NCBI GenBank assembly: GCA_007922225.1
Contig: ML679990.1
Location: forward strand, 1-64,000
DNA length: 64,000 nt
From: Emydura subglobosa
Taxonomy: Eukaryota; Chordata; Testudines; Chelidae
Direction: 5' to 3'
Shown: piece by piece, positions 1-11,330 of the stretch
Position numbering within the stretch: position 1 is the stretch's first letter
Layout of the letters: each line of letters begins with the position of its first letter
The notes under the pieces: generated by a model
Seen by the model: the letters and a program-made list of their open reading frames with translations, nothing else
Database searches by the model: none
What the model was told of the DNA's origin: nothing
Translations under genes and position numbers: made by a program

Positions 1-211
1 CTGGCAGCCCGTGTACAGTCAGTGTGCCTGGGAAAATGGGGGGTGGCATATCTCCGCCCCACAGTGCTTCAGTGGGGCAACAGGGGTGCATGTTAAACTC
101 CTTCAGGGGGAATGTTCAGCCACTGCTCCATGAAAGATCCCTCCATCCTTGGTGCAAGCCCATGGCTCTCCGGATCACTCTTCTGGCTGAAAATTGTATT
201 GAGGGCAATTA

Positions 212-450
212 GGGTATGTCTACACAGACCGACCTATCTGGATCGATTCAGTGGTCAGTGAAGACCCACTCATTCGACCCAGAAGTCGACGCTGGTAAAC
301 TGCCCAATTGGCGTAGCGCTGCATTGATGGGAACGTGGTTTCCATCGGCGCAGTGCAATGAAGATGTCGCGCAGGAGGAAAGTTACTCTGTGTAGCTTGC
401 GTAACTCCTGTCGACTGCCGCCGGATCACCAGGGAAGTGTAGACCAGGGC
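212..450. mobile_element. Non-autonomous PIF/Harbinger-like DNA transposon
   Basis: The element begins GGGTATGTCTACAC and ends GTGTAGACCAGGGC, an imperfect terminal inverted repeat. It is flanked on both sides by the trinucleotide TTA (209-211 and 451-453), the target-site duplication typical of Harbinger elements. It contains no transposase. The interior resembles the 'tacgtcgac' type filler of abundant sauropsid MITEs. Confidence 0.7.
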
Positions 451-459
451 TTAAAAATC

Positions 460-632
460 TATCCACCCACCCATCCATCCCCCAGACACCCACTCACCCA
501 TCCAACCATCTGCCCCTCCCCCCCACACACACACCCATCACCCCATCAGACACCCACTTACCTACCCATCCAACTCCCACTCACACACAGCCGTCCATCC
601 ATCCATCCATCCCCATATTCATCCACCCTCCC
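460..632. repeat. Degenerate CCAT/CCAC microsatellite
   Basis: A C/A-rich stretch is made of irregular CCAT, CCAC and CACCCA units, including three consecutive CCAT repeats near 600. It is low-complexity sequence, and the reading frame across it (358-798) is not a credible gene. Confidence 0.8.
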
Positions 633-639
633 ATTGGGT

Positions 640-2470
640 GAAAGTGATCGTGAAATGACAGATGTCATCATTCTAAGGCAAGAAAGGAGGGCGAGTAGCA
701 GAATAGGGATAGTGGACTTCAAAAGAGCCGACTTTAACCAACTCAGAGAACTGGCACCTTCTCCAGGAGACCATATTAAATGCGCAACAGCAAACTAGCC
801 GGATGCAAAGGGAAGGTAGGAAGCAGCCAATAGGACTCCACCAGGAGCTCTTTAACGACCTGACAATCAAAAAGGAATCCTACAAAAAAATGGAGACGTG
901 CACAAATTGCTCAGGGAGAGGACAAAAGAACAGCACACGTGTGCAGGGATGACATCAGAAAGGCTCAGGCACAAAACGAGTTACACCTAGCAAGGGATGT
1001 AAAAGGCAATAAGAAGAGATCCTTTAAATCCATTAGGAGCAAGAGAAATGAAGAAAAGCACAAGTCCTCTCTTTAGCGGGGAAGGAGGGCTAGTAACTGA
1101 TGACACCCAGAAAGCTGAGGTGTTTGATGCAGTCTTCACTAAAAAGGTTAATGGAGACCAGATACTCAACACAATTAATATTAACAGCCAGAGGGGAAGG
1201 AATGCAAAACAGGCAAAGATCAGGTTAAAGAATATTTAGGAAAGTTAGATGTATTCAAGCTGGCAGGGCCTGATGAAATTCATCCTAACTAAGTAGCTGA
1301 AGCAGTCTCAGAACTGTTAGCAATTATCTCTGAGAAATCCATAGAGGGGAGATGAGGTTCGTAAAGCCTAGAGAAGGGCAAACATCGACCCCGGCTTTAA
1401 AAAAGGAATACAAACTAGTCTGGAAATGATAGATCAGTCAGCCTAACTTCAACACCTGGAAAGATACTTGAAAGAAATGATTAAGCAATCAGTTTGTAAG
1501 TACCTGGAGGATAGTAGGGTTGTCAGGAATAGCCAGTATGGATTTGTCAACAAATCATGTCAAATCAACCTAATTTCCTTCTTTGACAGGGTTACTGGCT
1601 TAGTGGATGGGGGGAAGCAAACAGCTCTATCACATCTTGATTTTAGAGAGGTTATTGATACAGTCCCACATTACATTCATATAAGCAAACTAGGGAAATA
1701 TGGTCTACATCAGTGTTTCTCAAACAGTGTTCTGCGGAACCCTGGGGTTCCGCGGGCTGAGTTGAAGGGTTCTGCGAAAAAGCGGAACCGCGCCGCTGAA
1801 ATCAACACAAATCGCACGCCGCCGAACAGCTGGCAGCGCACTGCGGAATAGCTGTGAGCACGCCGCCGAACAGCTGATGGTGCCGCCGAACCGATGCGAA
1901 CACGCCGCCGAACAGCTGATCGCGCCGCCAAAAACTGCTTACAGAGTGCGCCACCGAAACCAGCCTACACCGCGCCGCCGAAAAGGGGAAGATTTCCTGG
2001 ACTTATCAGCAGAGGGTATCGCATGTGTGCAGAGGGTATCACAAGTGTGCCACGGCGAAATATAATTGAGATGAAATGCTATAAAGGTGGGTGCACAGCT
2101 GGTTGAAAGACCGTAGTCAAAGAGTATCTCTCCATGGTTCACTGTCAAACCTGAAGGGTGTATCTAATGGGGCCTTGCAGGGGTCAGTCCTAGGCCCCGT
2201 ATTATTCAATATTTTCATGAGTGGCTTGGATATGGATTGGAGAGTATGCTTATAACATCTGAGGATGACACCAAGCTGGGAGGGGTTGCAAGCACTTTGG
2301 AGACCAGGTTTAGAATTCAGTGCAGCACATCTACAGGGGTGTTTTGGCATCGGCATTTAACCAACAGCTCGATGTCTAGTTGGCAGCCGGTAACAAGCAG
2401 CGTACCCGAGTGGTTGGTGCTTGGGCCAGTTTTGTTCAACATCTTCAGTAATGATCTGGATCTTCATTAA
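640..2470 (+). pseudogene. Broken CR1-type LINE with endonuclease/RT remnants
   Basis: Fragments in several plus-strand frames match the CR1 LINE polyprotein layout. A linker region lies near 660-800, then a pre-RT segment near 1050-1180. An RT segment near 1450-1710 has the motifs NSQYGF and DRVT, and the continuation (2080-2280) includes SVLGPV..NIF-like and DDTKLGG motifs. Frameshifts, stop codons and the insertion at 1712 leave no functional ORF. A second, shorter RT fragment with LGPVLFNIF lies at about 2370-2470. The element is 5'-truncated and old. Confidence 0.8.
1712..2070. mobile_element. hAT-like insertion inside the CR1
   Basis: CR1 coding similarity stops at about 1711 and resumes at about 2075. 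The inserted block starts CAGTGTTTCTCAAAC, a classic hAT (Charlie/Tip100-type) terminus. A subterminal hairpin follows, CTGCGGAACC..GGTTCCGCGG. The middle holds several copies of a CGCCGCCGAACAGCTG motif. I do not find the matching right terminus, so the 3' end may be truncated. Confidence 0.6.
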
Positions 2471-2479
2471 TGATCTGGA

Positions 2480-3690
2480 TTGCAAATGTTCCTGGCTCTG
2501 TTAAAAGCAGAAACTCCCCAGGAAAAGGTCAATGGTTTCCCCACCAAAGCCCTCCCGACATGAAACAAAGCGCTCAAGGGGAAGTCACAAGCCCCGAAGG
2601 GGGGTCAGTGCAGCCCTCGGTGCAGCCAGCCCTAATAACCGGAGGGACCGGAGAGAGGCAGTCAGTGCAATAATCCAACCTCTCCCAATGGAGACCTCCT
2701 TACCCTCAGGGGACAACCCCACTCCCTGCCCTTTGTCAAAGATATTTTCCCTTTGTAAAATCCTTCTGGAAAAAAAAACCCCCAGAAAGTTGCAGCAGTA
2801 ATTTAGCTTTTGTAAAAAACCTGTGATTCAAACTCCATGCAAGCTGCATTTACTCCTTAAATACCAATTTGAACCAATACCAACGTGATATTAAAAGGGA
2901 TAATCAAGCGGTGTAGGGGATAGCAAATAGTAAAAGGACTGACCCTGAGGCAGGGCAGAGTACCTGATAATTATAGCTGTTGTAAATCCCTGATCAAGCT
3001 GTTAAAAAATGCGTTGCTATCTGCCTAAAACTTAAAATAATCTCGTAAGGTTAATTGGCTGCTTCCTCCCCACTCACACACTTGCACTTCTGTTCTTCTG
3101 AAATGTTTAACAGAAGACATTTTAAATACAGTTTAAATGCTAAAAGTTTTGGGCAGCCAAAAATAATGCAATACAGTTTAAATATAGTAAATAAAAGGAA
3201 AAGTAAGCAACTAAAAAAGTTTAAAAAGTAGCTTTGGTAAAAACACTACAAAAGTTAAAGGGAATTAAACAGTTAAGCGTAACAATGCTTCAAGAAAAAC
3301 AGTGTTATGAAGAGCAAGTTTGTGGTTTAATGAGTTGGTTCTGTTAGCAAAGTAACCCTTTCGGTGCTTCCATGCTTCATAAAATTAAGCAACAATCTGC
3401 CACCCCCAAAGGGGGGTAGAAAAATGTTCTTTTTGTATTTCAGGATTTCAGAAAAAGTGAACATCAGCAAAGCAGCTGAAGAACAACACCATGATTGCAA
3501 CAAAGTTTGTGTTTTGTGTTTTATGCTGTTTGTCTTGTTACTAATCTTGTGTGGTATGTTCTATTAAGCAGGAAAAAAAATTAACAAGCACTGTAAACAA
3601 ATAGATATTAATGTAAATTTGGTACTAATGGTCTTGGAAAACCTTAATGCAAAATAAAATATATGGCAGTGGTTAAATATCACAACCTGC
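2480..3690. other. AT-rich stretch, mostly unrecognised
   Basis: No gene is recognised here. The A/T-rich sequence includes one segment (about 3361-3560) that recurs in inverted orientation at 9060-9240 and is probably ERV-derived internal sequence. The rest gives no recognisable domain. Confidence 0.4.
3361..3560 (+). repeat. ERV-like internal repeat, copy 1
   Basis: This stretch matches the reverse complement of 9060-9240 over roughly 180 bp, sharing CCACCCCCAA..GGGGTAGAAAAATGTTCTT and the following GAAGA-CAAC and TTTGTGTTTTG.. segments. Both copies have a short open frame ending in a Cys/Leu-rich stretch. I infer that both derive from the same retroelement family. The product is unknown. 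Confidence 0.55.
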
Positions 3691-3699
3691 TTATTATAC

Positions 3700-4166
3700 A
3701 AAAAAACCAAATATCATATCCGGGGTTGATTTAATGAAAAACCCCGAGCCCGTGGGTATGAAGGGGTGGCGGGTTCCCCCCCGTCCCCCGACTTTGCAGT
3801 AGAAGACTACACAACGGGGGGCCAACGCCCCTATGTACCGCTGACTATTTATGAAACAAAACAAAAAAAAGCCCCAGCGGGTGATGGCCCTCGTGAATAT
3901 GGGGGTAGGAATGACTGGTCCATACACTCCCCTGAAAGGGGCCCTTGCTGCTGCCTGCCAATCGCTTTTGGCGATGGAGTGGCTCACGGGACCTCAGCAG
4001 GTGACCATGCACTCTCCATTGCCAATAGGGGGGTGGATTAGGGATAACAGCCCCCAGAGCAAAACCGGAGTGGCCCAAACACCCACGTTAACTAAATAAA
4101 AGTGGTATCTGCAAAAAAAAAGCCAATCTGAAGAGCAATGAACCTGCCACAACTGGGCTCGCGCTA
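3700..4166 (+). pseudogene. Probable degraded ERV pol upstream of integrase
   Basis: This stretch precedes the integrase/dUTPase block in the same orientation and has short frames interrupted by stops. One frame (3851-4099) has a segment ending EWLTGPQQVTMHSPLP that could come from the RT connection/RNase H region. The assignment rests mainly on position, and no catalytic motif is visible. Confidence 0.35.
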
Positions 4167-5032
4167 TTGGGAGCTATACGTGTCAACAATCCTCTGGCTG
4201 AACCCTCAGGGGACCAGCAACTCCCATACCCAGCCCATTCGCCGAGGCGCCGCCCTTGGAAACCTTGGCCCCACAGAAACCAGGCAGCCGGATTAATTGA
4301 ATGGTATAATGGACTTCTGAAAAAACAAATCCAAAAGCTCACCCCTACAGGAACCCTCAAGGGATGGACCAAGGTCCTTGATCAGGCCCTGCTGAGCCTG
4401 AATACCCGCCCATTAGGAGGAACAAGCCCCTGTGAGCGAATGATACACATGTCTATAACCTCAACACCCACCACTCTCCGGGTGTGGAAGTTAACTCCCA
4501 AGGCCTTTTTACCATTTAGGGCCACTGAGTATAGCGTGGGCTTAAACCTACGGACGCCGGAGCGCACGGAAATAGCCCCCGGGACACTGGGGTGTATCCC
4601 TTTGGGTTTGGGGTGGCAACTCCCCCCAGGTACATATGGGCAAATAGCTGCCCAATCCAGCATAGCATGTCAGGGAGGACAAGTTATGGGGGGAGTGATT
4701 GACCCGGACTATCGGGGTTGGTTAAAGTAATACCGCACAACCTTGAACCTAACCCTCTTGTATTCGAGCCAGAAGACCGGGTCACACAGCTCATCTGTGA
4801 AAAAGCTGTTTTCCCACAGTCAACGGAGATAGCACCTCCTACGGATACCACAACGCGGAGGACAGAAGGCTTTAGCAGCACGGGCAAAGCGGTATGGGTA
4901 CACACTCCGGGCAAGCCACCGGAGCCTGTAAAAATTTTGGCTGCAGGGCCAGGTAACACCTCATATGTGTTAATGCAAAAAGCAAGTAACCCTGTTTACC
5001 TCCCTAATACCAGGTTGTCCAGAATGCAGTGA
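4167..5032 (+). pseudogene. ERV pol remnant: integrase end, dUTPase, C-terminal domain
   Basis: This is the 3' end of a degenerate retroviral pol. The first part (about 4290-4440) carries the end of the integrase catalytic core, with GLIEWYNGLLKKQ retaining the DDE glutamate. It is followed by a dUTPase: motif 1 SVGLNL (usual Asp replaced by Asn), motif 2 IAAQSSIACQGG, and motif 3 GGVIDPDYRG, which is intact. A stop/frameshift near 4720-4730 moves motif 4 (EDRVTQLI) and motif 5 (RTEGFSSTG) into another frame. After motif 5 comes an integrase-C-terminal-like stretch (VWVHTPGKPPEP..VYLPNTRLS). A dUTPase downstream of the integrase is characteristic of class III / ERV-L-like elements. It is not functional as it stands. 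Confidence 0.8.
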
Positions 5033-5079
5033 TCGCTTGAAAGCAGTGAAACCCATATGTTGAAGGCTGGAAGCTCGCC

Positions 5080-6128
5080 AATAACCCTGTTGCAGATTGT
5101 ACCACCTTGAAGCTACAAAAAAATGCTTCAGTTCTCCAAGTTCGTTATAACTGGAAAAACATTTACAACGCTTCAAACCCCTGCATCATACCTATTGGAC
5201 AAACCAATATATATCTTGTATCCTTTACCAAAAAGGCAAAAATATGAAATAAAGGAAAGGTGGCAACTTACCAGTGAACAATGTACCGCCCTAGTATTTT
5301 CCATAAAAGCTGTCAGAATTGAAGCCCAACCAATTGGGAAGGGGCCCAATGATCCCTAGGGTAACCGCCCTGATTACCCCCGGTAATCTGTGGAAGCCCC
5401 TGGGTGTGGTTACGGGTACCCTGGAGCCAGAATGCACTGTGCTTGTGTACTATATTGTCATAGGCCACAATGTCAAAGGCAGGGAATATTACGTCACAGG
5501 TGTTACTAACCCTAACCCACCAAACCTCACTTACCCAAAAAATCACTGGGTCTTTCGAAATCTAAAGTTTATTAAAAACATGCTAAGTGCTCCTGGCCAT
5601 GCCTTGAATAATGGCACTGACATGTAACAAGAAGGGACCCAGGCTGCGTGTGTAGTAGCCACGCATCCTGGATTGTCAAATAACGGCACTATAGTTCAGG
5701 GACCGGGGGTTAGTTGCACCCACAACGTCACTGCCTACTTTGACTACACTACATTACACACCAACACTATGATCTAACACCCCAAAAGTTGTAAAACTGG
5801 CCAAAGACATTAATTATGTCACTCACCATAACTGGTGGGACATCTTTACCAACTGGTCCCCTAGGGCCACCCATTTCCTGAACATTATTATGCACCTGCT
5901 TGTTGTGCTTTTGCTTTTGTTAATCATTACCATTATTTTATGGTGTAAGATTTAAAAAGTATATACTCGGCTTCTGCGCTTTAAGCTTATGTATGTAGGC
6001 TATAAGCCTGTCAGTGCACAGTATAAATCCATAAGTGCAAAGCATAAGCCTGTAAAGTATGCATCCCTATCTCCTACAAAATATGAGCCTGTAAACTATA
6101 TTCCCTTGTCCAGGGAAACCCGTATCTA
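5080..6128 (+). pseudogene. Decayed env-like region of the ERV
   Basis: Between pol and the 3' LTR, several broken frames carry N-glycosylation sequons (NAS twice near 5125-5190, and NGT, NLT and NVT further on). Near the end, about 5845-5955 encodes a Trp-rich juxtamembrane stretch (NWWDIFTNWS) followed by a long Leu/Ile/Val transmembrane helix and a short basic tail. This layout resembles the transmembrane subunit of a retroviral envelope. Stops throughout rule out a product. The identification rests on position and composition, not on a recognised family motif. Confidence 0.5.
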
Positions 6129-6154
6129 GGGTCTAGCCTTGCCAAGGGGTGGAG

Positions 6155-6979
6155 TGTAGGGCGCACAAAAATATTGTAACGCAAATTCAGCTTAGCATGA
6201 CAAGGCAAGACCCTAAAATCTATAACAGGCTTCATAGTACTAACAAGCCCCTATGCCCCCCCCCCCCACCTGCCTCTCTGAAAAGCCCTCAAAGAATAAG
6301 AGGAACTACTTTCCCAGGGTCTGGAAAGGCCCCAGCTGGTATCTGCAGCAGATGACTTACCACAAGGTGCGCCTTGAAGGTTAATTTTTGCTAACTGCCT
6401 AAGCGTAAGGCTAGTTTCAAACTAGCTAAAGGGCAGCTTTTGCTAAATAAGCTAACCACATAAACCAGTTATAACGGTACATAACCAGCTATGCAGTACT
6501 AACGTCAGTTTATTGGGATGGTCCCTAGCCAGCTACCAGTAAACTAACAGGAAAAAATGTTAAGGCCCAATCCCTAAGTGGATTAAGATATATGTCATTT
6601 GTTGCTGGGTAAAGTTTATTGTAGGGCTTAGAGAAAAAGGGGTATATCAGGACCCACGGAAGCCCCACCTCCTCCCCCCACCTAAGACTCTTTATAAATC
6701 CATTGAGGCGCTAGCGAATGCCTTGGGTGGGTTGGTTCCCTGGTTGCAACGCACTTCATAGGGTGAAGTATGGGTCTCCTCGCCCTCGTGCTAGTAAGCG
6801 CCTGGATCCCTAATTTGTACTTCTAGCAGCCTGGGTGTTGTAACAAGAGCTTAAAATTTGTAACTCTCATAGCTTTAGTGCTGCGTGAATAAACTGCTGT
6901 ATGGGCATTTCCTTGTCCGCCTGTCTCTTCCTCACTACTAAGATCTAAAAATAAAAACCCTCCGTCTCGGTGGAGCACA
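6155..6979 (+). mobile_element. 3' LTR of the ERV
   Basis: A purine-rich tract (AAGGGGTGGAG, 6144-6154) immediately precedes TGTAGGGCGC, the expected polypurine tract to LTR junction. Inside lie a TATA box (TATAAA, 6693-6698) and a polyadenylation signal (AATAAA, 6888-6893) with spacing normal for U3-R. The right end is placed at a CA near 6977-6979 and is uncertain by a few bases. No 5' partner LTR is seen in the window. Confidence 0.65.
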
Positions 6980-7985
6980 CCTTCCCCTCCTCCCCCTCCC
7001 CCCCGACATCTAGTGATGAGCTGGGTGGGACAGGTTCCCCCAGAGTACAAGCTGGCACTGGGGTACCGTTATGCCCCCTGAGCCCGGGCGGTCCCTCACA
7101 AAGCTTTGTTAGGGACCAGAAGCAAACCCCTCTAGGCACTGTGATCACTCATCCAACAGCACGTGATGCCCCACACCCAGCTACACTGTGTGAATCCTCC
7201 CTGAGCCACTCGCGAATCTCACAGAGAAAGGAACCAGCCAGTTCAGCCCCGCTCCCTGCCTTGCACCCCAAACTTGCACCATCCTGCCCAGGTCAGAAGC
7301 CTGACCAGTATAAATTTATTACCTAGTCCATCCCTCCCTCAGCGTGGAGAGGACACAAACAAGCTTCTATTTACTTAGCTGAGATTTCCAAAACACATCA
7401 GCCAAAACGCATTGTGTTGGTTAAAACATAAAATAGATTTATTAACTACAAGCTGGATTTTAAGTGAGTGTAAGTGGTAGGCATAAGAGACTGGTACCAA
7501 AGAAAATAAAGATAAACACACAATCTAAATCTTAACTCTGATAACACCAGGCAGGCTCTAAATTAAGCAGTTTTTCTCACCTCACTCAATGTTCTAGTTT
7601 TCAATGCACAAGCTTCTCCCTGAAACTTGGGACCTGTCTCCTGTGGACATTTTTGTCTCTCAGCACTCTTATTGCTTCCAGCATAGGTGGGGAGGAGAAA
7701 AGCCAAAGCATGCAGCCCCTATCCTTTATTTATATCTTTTGACTGCACCAACTACACATGATTCCAGACACGTCCAGGTGGGTTCTTCTGACTCACAAGG
7801 TTGCTCCTGTAGCCTATAGGACTAGCCTGCTTGCTTGCACATATAAACCTTTCCTTATAGATTTAAGTAATGTTGTTTTATTATACTAGAGTCATAGATT
7901 CATATTAACGTATTATAGCTGTAATGCAAAATACCTTACAGGCCACATCCTGTATGAAAGCGAAGGCAGTTAGCATGCATATGTT
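6980..7985. other. Repeat-rich stretch, unclassified
   Basis: No gene is recognised. The sequence around 7380-7580 (taaaatagatttattaactacaagc..) has the feel of a high-copy sauropsid LTR or LINE fragment, but I cannot assign a family. Confidence 0.3.
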
Positions 7986-7989
7986 CGGG

Positions 7990-8792
7990 ACCTTTGGCCC
8001 AGAGAAGTAATGATGAGTTAAAGGATAAGACATATATGGTTATAACCTTTACGCTAGATAAGTCAGGAGGCATCAAGACAGGGGCGGCTGCCTCAGTTTA
8101 TGCCCCAAGTAAACTTCACAGGTACACCACAAAACCCGCAGAAAGGGCCAGAAATAACACAGGTGAGATGAGCGAACTGTCTGGAACCATCTGGAAAGAA
8201 TATGGATATGTCATTTATATACACGAACCTGCCAGCCTATAAAATAAGTGTACCCAAATAATTTGGGGTGAAGAAGCCAAGTTTGGACTTCGAAGGAGGA
8301 GCCGTATTATTCAGGGTATAAAAAGGGGCAAACCATTTTACTTGGGCGTGATCACCAGCTACTCCTTCTGTAAGCTTCTTTTAGTTAGTGTTTGTTAGAA
8401 TTTTTTGTTTTTAGTTTATACTTAGTATTATTTGTAGTCTTAGTCTTAGCCCTATAGCTCTTAGCTCTCGAGCACTGCCCAGCACTCCACCCCTCCACTC
8501 AAGAGTTGAGGAACCAGACCTCTCTCTCAACCAGGTCATCAGGGAAGGATGTGAGTATATTAATCCACAGCATACCGTGTCTTTAGAATAAGACTGCAAT
8601 CCTACCCATTATCTATTCCATTATTCATTTTCTTTTAATCACTCATTTCTCTATCATTTTATGATATCTTAATAAAAGCTTATAAAATTATACAGATTTA
8701 GTTTTCAGTGTCGTGAACCCCGGGGGTCCCTGTAAAAATTCTTCTGGAGCCTGATTCCGGGACTAGAACCTCATTATCTTCTGATCAAATCA
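7990..8792 (+). mobile_element. Candidate solo or 5' LTR
   Basis: A promoter-like TATAAAAA (8317-8324) is followed about 350 bp later by AATAAA (8671-8676), then by a stretch ending in CA at 8791-8792. The next bases are ATTGGTGAGCC, and the TGG could start a primer-binding site. This is consistent with an LTR, but the left boundary is not defined and no second LTR is visible. Confidence 0.35.
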
Positions 8793-9059
8793 ATTGGTGA
8801 GCCTATAACCCAGTTCAAATGACTAAACACCGAGAAATCAGGCAACAGACTGGCAAGCCAGCTAGGACGCTCGAGGAGCGTGTGACAGGAATTCGTTTAA
8901 AACCTCAATTCCCAGGATCCCTTCTCTTCCCAAATCCATTGAACCAAATTGCCCTTTATTTCCCCTCTTCCCTACCCAATACAGGACGTTTCTGTAAATA
9001 CAGTTACAGTGCTCACTGATTCTTTTCTGCCTAATGCAATATCCCCTTTTTAAACACAA

Positions 9060-9460
9060 GGCACAACAATGCTAGCAGCAAGACAAACAACGCAAAACAC
9101 AACCTTTGTCACAACATATCCCTGGGGTTCTCGGTTGCTCTTCAGCTGGTGCCAGCTTTTCCCAACGTTCTGAAAGACAAAAGAACATTTTTCTACCCCT
9201 TGGGGGTGGGGCAGCATATAATTGCTTCAAATACCCCTGCCTTTTTACAAATCTCTCTAATTGCAGGCAAAATAGAAGAACTGCACCCCTACTTTCCTGT
9301 TTTTTGGTTCTATAGGCAGACCAGGTTTCAATGTTTTCTCGGCTGTGCCAAGTTTTAGGTTTATTCACAGGTAATAGCTGAGAATAAGGCTTTTTACCTG
9401 AATTACCATAAGGCTTTTTAACATGAGGTGTGTTTTCAATTACCATTTCTAGCATGCTTA
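9060..9460 (-). repeat. ERV-like internal repeat, copy 2 (inverted)
   Basis: The part at 9060-9240 is the reverse-complement relative of 3361-3560. On the minus strand an open frame of 127 codons (9455..9072) ends in a Cys-rich tail (CCDKGCVLRCLSCC). It resembles the C-terminus of the shorter frame in copy 1. No known domain is recognised. It is probably retroelement internal sequence. Confidence 0.5.
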
Positions 9461-10128
9461 AAGGTTTTTCTCAAAAATTATACTCATAATACATTTTACA
9501 GGGTTACTCATTAACATTAAATTTACCCCAAGATTTAATATTCACTATAACTTTAGCAGCAAATCTATAACAAGTGGGCATTTATAAATATCTTGGTATA
9601 CCACACCTTTTATTTAGACAATTTGTCTCTGGCACCAGTGTGTTCAATACCCTCTTGGAATCTTTGTACAGGCTTTTAATTTAAGTACATCCTTGATGTT
9701 TTGGTGAACTAAAGTGGTAGGGGTGTTCTGATTATGAGCAGAACCCTTTTGTATCTGTCTCTAGATTTCAGCACTGTGAATACACACGCACACATTTTTC
9801 CTATTTAGGATTAATTTATTCCTCTTATTCTCAAGCTTGACTCCTTTTCCTACCTCCCTTTTTCTGGAGGGTTGAAATCTGAACCTTTTGGTTTCAGTTT
9901 TTTGTTTGCTGGCCAGGTATGTCCATTATCTGCAGCTCCTTTGTGCTCCTTTGTTACTAAACAAAAAAAAAGAAAAGAAAAATATCCAGAATCTCTCCCC
10001 ATTCTCCTGGTTCTGGCTGCCCCTGTTGCAGCCATGACTTTGCTCTTTAAAAGATATTGAACTGTCTAAAGATAGCTGTTCCTGTTTCCTGCCCAGCAAA
10101 GCTTACCACAGGGTAACAACCAACCGTA

Positions 10129-10540
10129 GGGGTTATTCCAACCTTTTTGGCTCAAGGGCCACAGGTATCATTTTTACAACCCTGAAGGGTCACCAGTCTC
10201 TGCCAGCAGCTCCCCACCCCCACTGCAGCCAGACAAAAGGAGTTCAGCGTCCCGTAGCCCCCTGCGCTCCACAGAAGATCAGTGCTTTCCTCCCTCTGGC
10301 TCCGGCAGGGACCCCAGCACCTAGGGAGCTAGGTGGAGCGCTTTGCTCTCTGCTGGAGACAGGGGATGGGAGTGCTGATCTCCCATCCTCTTGGCTGCAG
10401 CAAGGAGCCTGTGTCAGTCTTGTAGCCCCACGGAAACACGCTTCGCCTGGGTCCTTAGGCAGTGGCTCCCTTCTGCAGCCAGCAGGAGGGGAGTTGTGGG
10501 CCACTCTGAAAGCCCCCAGGCCACAAGTTGGGATAACCTA
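10129..10540. mobile_element. Non-autonomous hAT-like element
   Basis: The left end reads GGTTATTCCAACCTTTTTGG. The right end, read on the other strand, is GGTTATCCCAACTTGTGGCC, so the two form an imperfect terminal inverted repeat. The interior is GC-rich and non-coding. There is no transposase. Confidence 0.55.
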
Positions 10541-10864
10541 TAACACAGATAGACAGTACAGTGTAGTAACTAATCACTAGATATTTGTATATAAAGGCCT
10601 CATTTGTAATGTCACTACTCCAAATTTCTGTTTTACTTCTTATATACCTATGTACTGTGAGACACACTGTAATAAAGCCTATTCCAGTATTTCCAAAACC
10701 ACTCCTAATAATACACGGGGTAACTGTAATTGCCCTAATAAAAGTGTGTTGCTATCTACAGTTCCAAAGCGAAAAGGCCAAACTACAACACCAAATTGAA
10801 AACAAATTGTAATGCATAAATATAAAGTGGTGTCATATGTACACATATAACCTACACCTATATA

Positions 10865-10905
10865 CCCCCCCCCCCCCCCACACACACACACACATATATA
10901 CACAC
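10865..10905. repeat. Poly-C / CA / TA compound microsatellite
   Basis: A run of C is followed directly by (CA)n and a short (TA)n. Confidence 0.9.
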
Positions 10906-11194
10906 CATCTCCATACATATTAACAATTTGGGAGTCCCCCAAGGCTCAATCATAAAACTACATTCCTCAGTCAAAGTCCTGGGCCTGACATTCCTAAGCC
11001 CACCACAAGGCACTAAAAATAATTAAAAAATAAAATCCATCCTTCAGTCATAGGGAATGTGCAGACCAAGGGGCAGATGGGCATAAATGAGTTAATGCTA
11101 ATAAAAGGTGGGCACATAACAGTGTTTAGCCCACTGGGTCACCTTCAGGCCATGCATTATGCTTTTCCGAGACAATGGGTAAAATGTCCTCCTT

Positions 11195-11330
11195 ATAAAA
11201 TAACAAAAAGTGGGGGAATGTAGTAGAAAGTGAGAGCCTGAAACATGAAGCCTAGAATAACAGGCCAAGTCTGAGATCTGAGGTCTAAGCTAAAATAATA
11301 GGCTGGGTATGAGCTATCAGTAACAAAGTA
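11195..11330 (+). mobile_element. Candidate polypurine tract and LTR start
   Basis: The purine run AAAAAGTGGGGGAA (about 11205-11218) is followed by TGTAGTAGAAAGTGAGAGCC. This pattern is typical of a polypurine tract abutting the TG of a gammaretrovirus-like LTR. No full LTR is delimited, and the upstream env-like frame at 10585-10812 is not identifiable. Confidence 0.35.
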
